Assembly (NCBI GenBank): GCA_903882965.1
Contig: CAIRZD010000130.1
Coordinates: 23,305 to 87,304 of the forward strand
Direction of reading: 5' to 3'
DNA from: an uncultured Bacteroidota bacterium
GTDB lineage: Bacteria > Bacteroidota > Bacteroidia > Chitinophagales > Chitinophagaceae
Length of the DNA stretch: 64,000 bases
Shown piece after piece: positions 55,174 to 62,336 of this stretch. Under the pieces are notes generated by a model, which saw nothing but the letters and a program-made list of their open reading frames with translations, made no database searches and was not told the DNA's origin. A program made the position numbers and the translations under genes. Each line of letters starts with the position of its first letter. Positions within the stretch are counted from its first letter, which is position 1.

Positions 55174-56500
55174 TTGTGTGTTGTTTACGCATAAAAATGA
55201 AGTAAGCCATTACACCCAGCGCTACAATGCCAAGGGATGATAATATGTAATGATAATCTATGGTTGAGTAAATGAACAGCCAGATAATGATGCATAAGAT
55301 GGCAGGTAATGGAAACAAAGGCATTTTGTTCGGACGCTCTTCATCAGGTTTCTTATAATGCCACGCTATAACACCAATGGCCTGTGATACGAATTGTACC
55401 AATATGCGCATCGTGAGAATAGCGGTGATGACATCGCCAAGTTTGAATAACAGGCTGAAAACAAAACCTACTCCACCAACAGCCAGTAGGGAGATATGTG
55501 GGAACTTATATTTAGGATGGACCTTTGCGAATACACTGAAGAAATTTCCATCTAATGCAGCGGCATATGGTATGCGTGAATAACCAAGGATTGCGGAGAA
55601 TAAAGAAGCAAGTGCAATGACCAGAATGAGCAGGGTAGCGACCTGTGCAATAGTGTGATTGTATATCTGCCCGAAATAAATACTGGCTACAAAATCCGAT
55701 TTTGCTACTGTTTCCCACGGAAGTACACCCAGGATTACTGTTTGCATAGCAAGGTAGAAAACAGCTATGCCCGTAATGGAAATGAAGATACTTCTTGGTA
55801 TATTTTTAGCAGGATCTTTTATCTCTGCTCCCAGGTGACATACATTGTAATAACCAAGGTAGGAATAAACTGATTTAAGCGATGCCTGCCCAATAGCTAC
55901 ATAGATCAGTGAGGTGCTGTTAAAACCATCAAAGTGAATGTTGAATGCTTGTGCAGCATTAAAATGCGGAATGCCCGATGCAACCAGCCAGATTATGGTG
56001 CTAACGGTAATACACCAGAGCACCACCGATATTTTCCCTACGTTTTTTATGTTGCGATAAAGTAATGTGATCAATAAAATGACCAGTGCGCCGCTTACCA
56101 TTTTCTTTTGAATAGCGGTGATTGGAATGAGGTATGAAAAATAGTTAGCGAAACCAATTGCCCCGCTGGCAATAACAAGCGGAGCCTGCAGTGTAGTTTG
56201 CCAGATGAACAGGAAAGACATAAGCCTGCCACCCTTACGCTCGCCAAAAAGTTTTTGCAGGAATACATAGCTGCCACCGGCTTCCGGCCATTTAGCACCC
56301 AGTTCTGCCCATACCATACCATCCATATAAGCAAGAAGGGCGCCTATGAGCCACGGGATAATACTCGCAGGGCCATGCATTAGGCTCACGATCATGGGTA
56401 TAGTCACAAACGGCCCTATGCCCACCATATCTATCATATTGATAGCGGTGGCCTGGCTTAATGATAACCCCCTCTCTAATTTATAACCGGTAGCAGACAA
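55157..56500 (-). CDS. APC-family amino-acid permease
   Basis: The 447-residue integral membrane protein has about 12 hydrophobic segments and the N-terminal signature of the amino acid-polyamine-organocation superfamily: LSLSQATAINMIDMVGIGPF (helix 1 with the broken GIG element) and YMDGMVWAELGAKWPEAGGS. It should transport an amino acid or related compound across the inner membrane by proton symport or exchange. Substrate cannot be told. It is convergent with the dioxygenase gene and divergent from arsR. Confidence 0.9.
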   Translation of the reverse strand: MSATGYKLERGLSLSQATAINMIDMVGIGPFVTIPMIVSLMHGPASIIPWLIGALLAYMDGMVWAELGAKWPEAGGSYVFLQKLFGERKGGRLMSFLFIWQTTLQAPLVIASGAIGFANYFSYLIPITAIQKKMVSGALVILLITLLYRNIKNVGKISVVLWCITVSTIIWLVASGIPHFNAAQAFNIHFDGFNSTSLIYVAIGQASLKSVYSYLGYYNVCHLGAEIKDPAKNIPRSIFISITGIAVFYLAMQTVILGVLPWETVAKSDFVASIYFGQIYNHTIAQVATLLILVIALASLFSAILGYSRIPYAAALDGNFFSVFAKVHPKYKFPHISLLAVGGVGFVFSLLFKLGDVITAILTMRILVQFVSQAIGVIAWHYKKPDEERPNKMPLFPLPAILCIIIWLFIYSTIDYHYILSSLGIVALGVMAYFIFMRKQHTTTVSP

Positions 56501-56562
56501 GCAAATGAATTATTACACAAAATATGAAATGCATGGGGCAATTCATAAATTTTTACAATTGG

Positions 56563-56593
56563 TTTGCTATTTTCATTATTTATCGTAATATTG
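56563..56593 (+). promoter_or_regulatory. arsR promoter with overlapping candidate operator
   Basis: TTTG (56563-56566) and TAATATTG (56586-56593) are 19 bases apart. The -7 box lies in a partly palindromic stretch (ATCGTAATATTGCA with a nearby AAACGAT), a plausible ArsR-binding site where the repressor would block transcription. The operator role is inferred. Confidence 0.5.
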
Positions 56594-56609
56594 CAATGAA
56601 ACGATTGAT

Positions 56610-56957
56610 ATGGGAATCAGTAAAACGGAATTATTCACAAAAAAGCAAAACGAACTTGCCAATATAGCAAAAGCTTTAGGGCATCCTGCGCGTATAGCAA
56701 TATTGCAGCACCTTGTAAAAATAAATGGTTGTATTTGTAATGACCTTGTTGAAGAGCTTGGCCTGGCTCAGCCTACAATATCACAGCACCTTAAAGAGCT
56801 TAAACAAATTGGATTGATACAAGGATCGATAGAAGGTACAAGTATTTGTTATTGTGTGGACCCAAAAGTATGGGATAAGTATAAAAAGCTGTTCTCAGAG
56901 TTTTTTGTGGAAATAAAATCTGTTGATAAAAAGGGCTGCAGCCCTGAGTGTTGTTAA
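56610..56957 (+). CDS. arsR: ArsR-family metalloregulatory repressor
   Basis: The 115-residue winged-helix protein contains ALGHPARIAILQHLVKINGC, the ELGLAQPTISQHLKELKQIG recognition helix region and a wing, as in ArsR/SmtB. Candidate As(III)-binding cysteines lie at NGCICND and in the C-terminal GCSPECC. It should repress the operon and be released when arsenite binds. It is the first gene of arsR-arsM-aqpS-arsC, 31 bases before arsM, and its own promoter sits just upstream. Confidence 0.93.
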   Translation: MGISKTELFTKKQNELANIAKALGHPARIAILQHLVKINGCICNDLVEELGLAQPTISQHLKELKQIGLIQGSIEGTSICYCVDPKVWDKYKKLFSEFFVEIKSVDKKGCSPECC

Positions 56958-56988
56958 TAATATTTTATAACTAGCTAAAAAACATTCT

Positions 56989-57825
56989 ATGCAAACCGAA
57001 CAAGAATTAAAAGAACTGGTAAAGCAGAAATACAGCGAGATCGCTTTACAGGATAAAGAAACAAACATGAGTTCCTGCTGCGGATCGGGATGTTGCAGTA
57101 CAGAGGTATATAACATCATGAGCGATGACTATACCCAACTCGAAGGCTATAATGCAGATGCAGACCTCGGGCTCGGCTGCGGATTACCCACCGAATTTGC
57201 GCAAATAAAGAAAGGTGATGTAGTGATAGATCTTGGTAGCGGTGCCGGCAATGACTGTTTTATAGCAAGAGCTGTGACCGGAGAAACCGGCAAGATCGTT
57301 GGTATTGACTTTACAGAAGCAATGATCAGCAAGGCCAGAACAAACGCAGAAAAACTGGGTTTCAATAATGTAGAGTTTAGATATGGAGATATTGAGAAGA
57401 TGCCTGTTACAGCTAATGTAGCTGATGTGGTGGTGAGCAATTGCGTATTAAATCTTGTGCCCAATAAAAACAATGTATTCAAAGAGATATTCCGGGTGTT
57501 AAAACCGGGCGGCCATTTCAGTATATCGGATGTGGTACTGGTTGGAAATTTGCCTGATAAATTAAAGAGCGCAGCTGAAATGTATGCAGGTTGTATATCT
57601 GGCGCCATACAAAAAGACGAATATATGAGCTTGGTAAAAAGCAATGGCTTTAAGGATATTGTTATTCAGAAAGAAAAAGCGATAGTAATACCTGATGATA
57701 TTCTTACCACATATTTATCAACCGAAGAAATTAATTTATTTAAAAACAGTGCATTAGGTATATACAGCATCACTGCATTTGCAAAAAAGCCGGAAGCTTG
57801 TTGTGAGCCGGGCTGTTGTAATTAA
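56989..57825 (+). CDS. arsM: Arsenite S-adenosylmethionine methyltransferase
   Basis: The 278-residue enzyme methylates trivalent arsenic using SAM, giving methylated and volatile species. The Cys-rich N-terminus (MSSCCGSGCCSTEVYN), the SAM motif VIDLGSGAGNDCFIARAV, the arsenic-binding Cys regions SNCVLNLVPNK and YAGCISGAIQ, and a C-terminal CCEPGCC tail are all present. FRVLKPGGHFSISDVVLVG is typical of ArsM. It lies second in the operon. The operon has no arsB or acr3, so methylation plus channel-mediated loss may be the main detoxification route. Confidence 0.95.
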   Translation: MQTEQELKELVKQKYSEIALQDKETNMSSCCGSGCCSTEVYNIMSDDYTQLEGYNADADLGLGCGLPTEFAQIKKGDVVIDLGSGAGNDCFIARAVTGETGKIVGIDFTEAMISKARTNAEKLGFNNVEFRYGDIEKMPVTANVADVVVSNCVLNLVPNKNNVFKEIFRVLKPGGHFSISDVVLVGNLPDKLKSAAEMYAGCISGAIQKDEYMSLVKSNGFKDIVIQKEKAIVIPDDILTTYLSTEEINLFKNSALGIYSITAFAKKPEACCEPGCCN

Positions 57826-57833
57826 CCACTTTT

Positions 57834-58475
57834 ATGATGAAGAAACTCTTAGCCGAATTCTTAGGTACATACGCGGTTGTTTTTGCCTGCACTGGGGCAG
57901 CTACCATCAACCAGCAGTTCAATGGGGTTATTACACTCGTTGGGATGGCCATTGTGTGCGGGCTTATCGTCATGAGCATGATTTATGCTTTTGGCGAAAT
58001 ATCCGGTGCCCATTTTAATCCCGCTGTGAGCATTGGATTTACCATTGCGGGTCGTTTCCCTGTAAAGCAACTTGTCCCGTATATAGCCAGCCAGTTTGCC
58101 GGTGGCTTGCTCGCAAGCCTCACACTGAGGCTGATGTTTCCCGCAAGCGAAATGCTCGGGGCTAATATGCCCTCCGGAAGCGATATGCAATCGCTTGTTA
58201 TGGAGTTCATTCTCACTTTCTTCCTTATGCTGGTCATACTCAATGTGGCTTTGGGTAGCAAGGAGCAAGGCATGTTTGCAGGCATTGCAATTGGTGCTGT
58301 AGTGGCACTGGAGGTGATGTTTGCCGGCCCTGTTAGCGGCGGTTCTATGAACCCTGTACGTTCTTTCAGCCCGTCATTAGTAAGCGGCCACCTGGAGCAT
58401 GTATGGATATACCTTACGGCACCCGTCATTGGAGCTGCAGCAGCAATACCAGTTTTTAAAATTCTAAAACGATAG
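57834..58475 (+). CDS. aqpS: Aquaporin/aquaglyceroporin in ars operon (AqpS-like)
   Basis: The 213-residue membrane protein has six hydrophobic segments and the two half-helix loops of the MIP family: HFNPAVSIGF (first NPA) and SMNPVRSFSPS (second box as NPV). The altered second motif and position in an ars operon match the AqpS concept, in which a MIP channel lets arsenite made by ArsC flow out down its gradient. arsM ends eight bases upstream and arsC starts two bases downstream, so co-expression is near certain. Arsenite permeability itself is inferred; water or glycerol transport is the alternative. Confidence 0.88.
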   Translation: MMKKLLAEFLGTYAVVFACTGAATINQQFNGVITLVGMAIVCGLIVMSMIYAFGEISGAHFNPAVSIGFTIAGRFPVKQLVPYIASQFAGGLLASLTLRLMFPASEMLGANMPSGSDMQSLVMEFILTFFLMLVILNVALGSKEQGMFAGIAIGAVVALEVMFAGPVSGGSMNPVRSFSPSLVSGHLEHVWIYLTAPVIGAAAAIPVFKILKR

Positions 58476-58477
58476 CA

Positions 58478-58885
58478 ATGAAGAACATACTCTTTGTGTG
58501 TATAGAGAACAGTAACCGCAGCCAGATGGCCCAGGCATTTGCTAAAATATATGGCGGGGAAAAAATAGCGGCCTTCAGTGCTGGTTCACGGCCTTCAGGA
58601 GTAGTTAATCCTAAAGCAATTGCTGCGATGAAAGAACTGGGATATGACCTTTCTGTACACGAATCAAAGTCGCTGGATGATTTGCCGGATGTACTGTTTG
58701 ACTATGCGATAACAATGGGCTGCGGGGATGCCTGCCCATTGGTACGCGCAAGACACCGGGATGACTGGAATATACCTGACCCAAGGAATATGGATGATGT
58801 TGAATTCAGAGAAGTGAGGGATATGATAAGAGATAAAGTGAAGGATGTGGTCTTGAAATTAAATATTGGCGCAAATTCACAATAA
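58478..58885 (+). CDS. arsC: Arsenate reductase, LMW-phosphatase type
   Basis: The 135-residue cytosolic enzyme reduces As(V) to As(III). It carries the phosphatase loop CIENSNR (C8-x5-R) within FVCIENSNRSQMAQAF, and MGCGDACPLVR with C82 and C86 supplies the relay thiols. WNIPDPRN holds the general-acid Asp. The Cys spacing (C82-x3-C86) resembles thiol-transferase- or mycoredoxin-linked relatives more than S. aureus ArsC (C82/C89), so the reductant (thioredoxin or other) is uncertain. It is the last gene of the ars operon. Confidence 0.95.
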   Translation: MKNILFVCIENSNRSQMAQAFAKIYGGEKIAAFSAGSRPSGVVNPKAIAAMKELGYDLSVHESKSLDDLPDVLFDYAITMGCGDACPLVRARHRDDWNIPDPRNMDDVEFREVRDMIRDKVKDVVLKLNIGANSQ

Positions 58886-58910
58886 AAAACACAGAGTTTA
58901 ACTTTATAGG

Positions 58911-58938
58911 CATGCTTTTTTTGTAGGTATTTACAAAA
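58911..58938 (+). promoter_or_regulatory. Hairpin between ars operon and ku, with -7-like box
   Basis: TAACTTTA (58899-58906) resembles a -7 box, and the following imperfect inverted repeat (TGCTTTTTTTGTA / TTACAAAAAGCA) could form in the ku leader or act as a weak ars terminator. The function is uncertain. Confidence 0.3.
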
Positions 58939-58947
58939 AGCACTTTT

Positions 58948-59730
58948 ATGCATGCAATATGGAGTGGGGCGATAGGTTTTGGGCTGGTAAACATTCCTGT
59001 GAAGTTATATAGCGCAACACAGGAAAGCTCGCTAGATCTGGATATGCTGGATAAGAATGGTCATGCAAACATTCATTATGCCCGTATTAATGCAAAAACA
59101 GGAAAAGAAGTTCCCTGGGCAAATATTGTAAAAGGCTATAAATATAATGATGGGTATGTAGTACTAACTGATGCAGATTTTGAAAAAGTTAGTCCACAGA
59201 AAAGCAAGATGATTGATATTAATGATTTTGTAAAAGCAGAAGAAATTAATACTACTTTTTATGACACACCATATTATCTTTCTCCTACAAAAGGTGGTGA
59301 GAGAGCCTATGTACTATTACGGGAAGCACTAAAGCAAAGTGGTAAAATTGCTATAGGCCAGTTTGTGCTGCGCAATAAAGAAAGCCTATGTATACTTAAG
59401 CCCCAGGATGATGTGATACTATTGCAGAAGATCAGGTTTGCAGAAGAAATACGTAGTTACGAAGACTTGGGAATACCCAAAAATATAACTGTAAAACCCG
59501 CCGAGCTAAAAATGGCTCATTCGCTCATTAACCAATTGACGCCTAAGAAATTTTCGATATCGAAGTATAAGGATACATACGACGAAGATCTTATGAAGAT
59601 CATTAAAGCTAAGGCAAAAGGGAAAAAGATAACAGCACCTAAATTCAAAATTATACACAATAAGAGTAAGGACCTGATGGAGCAGTTAAAAGCAAGTCTT
59701 GATACTGGAACCAGGAAAAAAGCATCATAA
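58948..59730 (+). CDS. ku: Ku DNA end-binding protein (bacterial NHEJ)
   Basis: The 260-residue protein is a bacterial Ku that encircles double-strand ends and recruits LigD. MHAIWSGAIGFGLVNIPVKL is the canonical start, followed by IHYARINAKTGKEVPW, GYKYNDGYVVLTDADFE and an IAIGQFVLRNKESL segment. The C-terminus is basic (KAKGKKITAPKFK), typical of DNA-binding tails. Length is normal. Its stop overlaps the next start (TAATG), so the phosphoesterase ORF is translationally coupled. The gene heads the ku-ligD operon. Confidence 0.97.
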   Translation: MHAIWSGAIGFGLVNIPVKLYSATQESSLDLDMLDKNGHANIHYARINAKTGKEVPWANIVKGYKYNDGYVVLTDADFEKVSPQKSKMIDINDFVKAEEINTTFYDTPYYLSPTKGGERAYVLLREALKQSGKIAIGQFVLRNKESLCILKPQDDVILLQKIRFAEEIRSYEDLGIPKNITVKPAELKMAHSLINQLTPKKFSISKYKDTYDEDLMKIIKAKAKGKKITAPKFKIIHNKSKDLMEQLKASLDTGTRKKAS

Positions 59731-60320
59731 TGAGCCTTGTAAAGTATAACAGCAAAAGAAGCTTCAATGATACGCCGGAGCCTTCCGGGAAGCAGGGCAG
59801 CAAACCCGGCAAGCTGATATTTGTGGTACAACGGCATCATGCCAGTCATTTACATTATGACTTCAGGCTTGAGTTAGAAGGCGCTTTGAAAAGTTGGGCC
59901 GTGCCTAAAGGGCCATCACTAAATCCGAAGGATAAACGATTGGCTATGATGGTAGAAGACCACCCCATAAGCTATGCTACATTTGAAGGGGATATACCTG
60001 CAGGCAATTACGGAGCAGGGCATGTTGATATATGGGATCATGGTACTTACGAACCTGTAGATGATAATGGTGCGGTGATAACAGCCCGTAAATTTGCTCA
60101 AAACCTGGATGCAGGAAGTATAAAATTCAGGATGCATGGCAAACATTTGAAAGGAGAGTTTGCACTGGTGCACATGAAAAAGGATGCGAAGACATGGTTG
60201 CTCATAAAGCATAAAGACAAATACGCTACCGAAGAAGATTATAGTAGTGAAGACTATGCCAAGAAGAGCTCTCTTGCGTATACTGCCAAACGTAATGAGG
60301 TAAGCGTAAAAAAAAAGTAA
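59730..60320 (+). CDS. ligD: LigD 3'-phosphoesterase domain (zero frame of split ligD)
   Basis: The 196-residue ORF encodes the LigD phosphoesterase (PE) domain, which trims 3'-phosphates and ribonucleotides at broken ends. The active-site signature RHHASHLHYDFRLELEG and the FEGDIPAGNYGAGHVDIWD loop are intact. The ORF ends in a Lys-rich tail with codons AAA AAA AAG then TAA. The same sequence in the -1 frame continues without a stop through a Lys/Pro linker into the ligase ORF. So the end looks like a linker cut by a frame change rather than a natural terminus. It overlaps ku by one base. Confidence 0.93.
   Translation: MSLVKYNSKRSFNDTPEPSGKQGSKPGKLIFVVQRHHASHLHYDFRLELEGALKSWAVPKGPSLNPKDKRLAMMVEDHPISYATFEGDIPAGNYGAGHVDIWDHGTYEPVDDNGAVITARKFAQNLDAGSIKFRMHGKHLKGEFALVHMKKDAKTWLLIKHKDKYATEEDYSSEDYAKKSSLAYTAKRNEVSVKKK
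60297..60320 (+). other. Candidate -1 slippage site A_AAA_AAG (PE to LIG junction)
   Basis: An A9 run ending in G gives the heptamer A_AAA_AAG (60311-60317) in the PE frame, the same heptamer used in E. coli dnaX. The next zero-frame codon is TAA, and GAGG lies ten bases upstream. In the -1 frame the linker VKPVLLKKPAEP and then the ligase start follow. Confidence 0.55.
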
Positions 60321-61342
60321 AACCGGTACTGCTTAAGAAACCTGCGGAACCTGTTGAGCCAAAATCGAATTCTAAAATACTACGTAACAGCAATAACCCT
60401 AAATTTAAAGATTATATAAAGCCTATGCTGGCCAGGCTGCACGATGCTCCTTTTAACGACCCTGATTGGATATATGAGATCAAGTGGGATGGATACCGGG
60501 CGATTGCAGAAATAGGGAAAAATGCAACGAGGCTTTATTCGCGGAATGGATTATCATTTGAAGCCGACTACCCTTTAATATATGAGGAGCTAAGTAAAAT
60601 AAAAAAAGAAGCAATAATTGATGGAGAGATCGTAGCGCTTGACGCCAGAGGAAAGCCTGCATTTCAATTGATACAGCAGTATGAACAAAATGGAGATGTA
60701 CCTATTTGCTACTATGTGTTTGACTGTCTTTCAGTTAATGGCAAATCTATAGAAGATAAGCCACTGACAGAAAGGAAAAAAATATTAAGATCTATATTAC
60801 CCAAAAGCGATGTGATAAAGTATAGTGATCATGTGGAGGAGCGTGGTAAAGATTTTTTCAAGGCAGTGAAAAAGAAAGGGCTGGAAGGGATGATCGCAAA
60901 ACGCGCTGAAGGTTCATACAAAGAAGGTTATCGCTCTGCCGACTGGCTGAAAGTAAAGAATATAGTGATTGAAGAAGCGGTGATAGCAGGCTATACTGCA
61001 CCTTCAGGGAGCCGGAAATATTTTGGCGCACTTGTACTGGGATTGTATAAAAAGGGCAAGCTCATCTATATAGGGCATACCGGAACGGGATTTAATCACA
61101 ACACACTCAAGGAAGTTTATCAAAAATTACAACCGTTAAAAACTACAAATACCCCATTTGATACTGAAGTGCAAGTCAATGCACCGGTAACATGGGTAAA
61201 GCCAAAACTGGTATGTAATCTGAAGTATTCTGAGATCACCCAGGATGGACACAGAAGGCATCCTGTATTTATGGGCCTACGCATAGACAAAGAAGCGCAG
61301 GAAGTACATGAAGAAGTGCGGAATAGCAAAAAAAGGCACTAA
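60320..61342 (+). CDS. ligD: LigD ATP-dependent ligase domain (-1 frame)
   Basis: The track ORF starts at ATG 60425 (305 residues), but the frame is open back to the A9 run, with no ATG, GTG or TTG start before 60425. That ATG is the Met of PMLARLHDAPF, which is conserved within the LigD ligase domain, so translation probably enters from upstream by frameshift. The adenylation motif EIKWDGYRA holds the catalytic Lys, and IIDGEIVALD and EGMIAKRAEGSYKEGYRSADWLKVK are motifs III-V. The domain seals nicks in bacterial end joining. The ORF ends NSKKRH at the second A-run, where the -1 frame continues into the polymerase. Confidence 0.93.
   Translation, partial: KPVLLKKPAEPVEPKSNSKILRNSNNPKFKDYIKPMLARLHDAPFNDPDWIYEIKWDGYRAIAEIGKNATRLYSRNGLSFEADYPLIYEELSKIKKEAIIDGEIVALDARGKPAFQLIQQYEQNGDVPICYYVFDCLSVNGKSIEDKPLTERKKILRSILPKSDVIKYSDHVEERGKDFFKAVKKKGLEGMIAKRAEGSYKEGYRSADWLKVKNIVIEEAVIAGYTAPSGSRKYFGALVLGLYKKGKLIYIGHTGTGFNHNTLKEVYQKLQPLKTTNTPFDTEVQVNAPVTWVKPKLVCNLKYSEITQDGHRRHPVFMGLRIDKEAQEVHEEVRNSKKRH
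61325..61342 (+). other. Candidate -1 slippage site A7 (LIG to POL junction)
   Basis: The ligase frame reads AGC AAA AAA AGG CAC TAA over a seven-A run. A one-base backward slip on AAA would give KKKALIKKALKSKARSMETT, a Lys/Ala linker leading directly into the polymerase domain. No -1-frame stop intervenes. The heptamer is weaker than the first site. Confidence 0.4.
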
Positions 61343-61344
61343 TA

Positions 61345-62286
61345 AAAAAAGCCTTAAAAAGTAAAGCCAGAAGCATGGAAACTACAAAAAGTATAAACGG
61401 CATTAAAATGGCATTCTCTCATCTTGATAAGATATTCTGGCCTGATGAGGGTTATACTAAAGGGGATGTGATAGACTACTATAATAAAGTATATCCTCAC
61501 ATCATTAAGTATATGAAAGAGCGGCCGGAGTCATTATTGCGAATGCCTAATGGGCTTGCAGACAAAGGATTTTTTCAAAAGGACGCAGGATTAAACGCAC
61601 CGGAATGGGTGAAGCATGTGCCACTACATTCGGAAAGTGCGGAGAAGGATATCAATTACATAATATGCAATGATAAACCTACGCTGCTATATCTTGCCAA
61701 CCTTGGATGTATAGAAATGAACCCATGGAATTCGAGACTTGATACGCTTGATAAGCCTGACTATTTTGTGATGGATATAGACCCGTCTGAGCAGAATACT
61801 TTTGAGCAGGTAATTGAGACCGCAAATGTTATAAAAGAACTTCTTGACAAAGCCGGTGCTGCATCATTTCCTAAAACATCAGGCGCTACAGGTATTCATA
61901 TCTATGTGCCGCTCGGAGCTAAATATACTTATGAGCAAGCCAAAAACTTTGCAAATACAATCGCCATTATGACACAGGAGCAGTTACCTGATTTCACCAG
62001 CCTGGAACGTACATTAAGTAAGCGGGGTAAAAAGCACATTTATATAGACTATCTGCAAAACCGGAAGGGGCAGACATTGGCTTGTGCATATAGTTTGAGG
62101 CCAAAAGCGGGAGCTACGGTAAGTACCCCGCTTGATTGGAAGGAGGTAAAGAAGGGTCTTCATCCCTCTGATTTTACGATGAACAATATTATAAAGCGGA
62201 TAGAAAAGAAAGGTGATCTTTTCAGTGGTGTGTTGCTGAAGGGTATAGATATGATGAAGTGTATAAAGCAACTCGAGAGTAAATAA
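61345..62286 (+). CDS. ligD: LigD polymerase (primase-like) domain (-1 frame again)
   Basis: The track ORF starts at ATG 61375 (303 residues), but the frame is open back to the A7 run with a Lys/Ala-rich linker. The domain is the LigD archaeo-eukaryotic primase-like polymerase that fills gaps with NTPs or dNTPs during end joining. LDKIFWPDEGYTKGDVIDYY opens the domain; FVMDIDPSEQN carries the DxD metal ligands, and KTSGATGIHIYVPLG and FTSLERTLSKRGKKHIYIDY follow. It closes the operon and is followed by a bidirectional terminator. A separate polymerase protein from ATG 61375 is possible. Confidence 0.93.
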   Translation, partial: KKALKSKARSMETTKSINGIKMAFSHLDKIFWPDEGYTKGDVIDYYNKVYPHIIKYMKERPESLLRMPNGLADKGFFQKDAGLNAPEWVKHVPLHSESAEKDINYIICNDKPTLLYLANLGCIEMNPWNSRLDTLDKPDYFVMDIDPSEQNTFEQVIETANVIKELLDKAGAASFPKTSGATGIHIYVPLGAKYTYEQAKNFANTIAIMTQEQLPDFTSLERTLSKRGKKHIYIDYLQNRKGQTLACAYSLRPKAGATVSTPLDWKEVKKGLHPSDFTMNNIIKRIEKKGDLFSGVLLKGIDMMKCIKQLESK

Positions 62287-62288
62287 AA

Positions 62289-62318
62289 AAACGGCTGGTA
62301 TTTACCAGCCGTTTTTTT
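62289..62318. terminator. Bidirectional terminator between ligD and dnaK
   Basis: A perfect hairpin ACGGCTGGT-ATTT-ACCAGCCGT flanked by an A-run and a T-run lies between the convergent ligD and dnaK genes. Confidence 0.93.
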
Positions 62319-62336
62319 ATTTATGTTTTAAAATGA

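Noticed and set aside
60425-60427. ATG 60425 as a true independent start of the ligase
   Set aside because: It falls inside the conserved PMLA motif with the linker open upstream, so entry by frameshift or a sequence error in the A-run is preferred; it is not excluded.
56610-62286. Prophage or integrative element carrying ars and NHEJ genes
   Set aside because: There is no integrase, transposase, direct-repeat att site or tRNA boundary in or beside the block.
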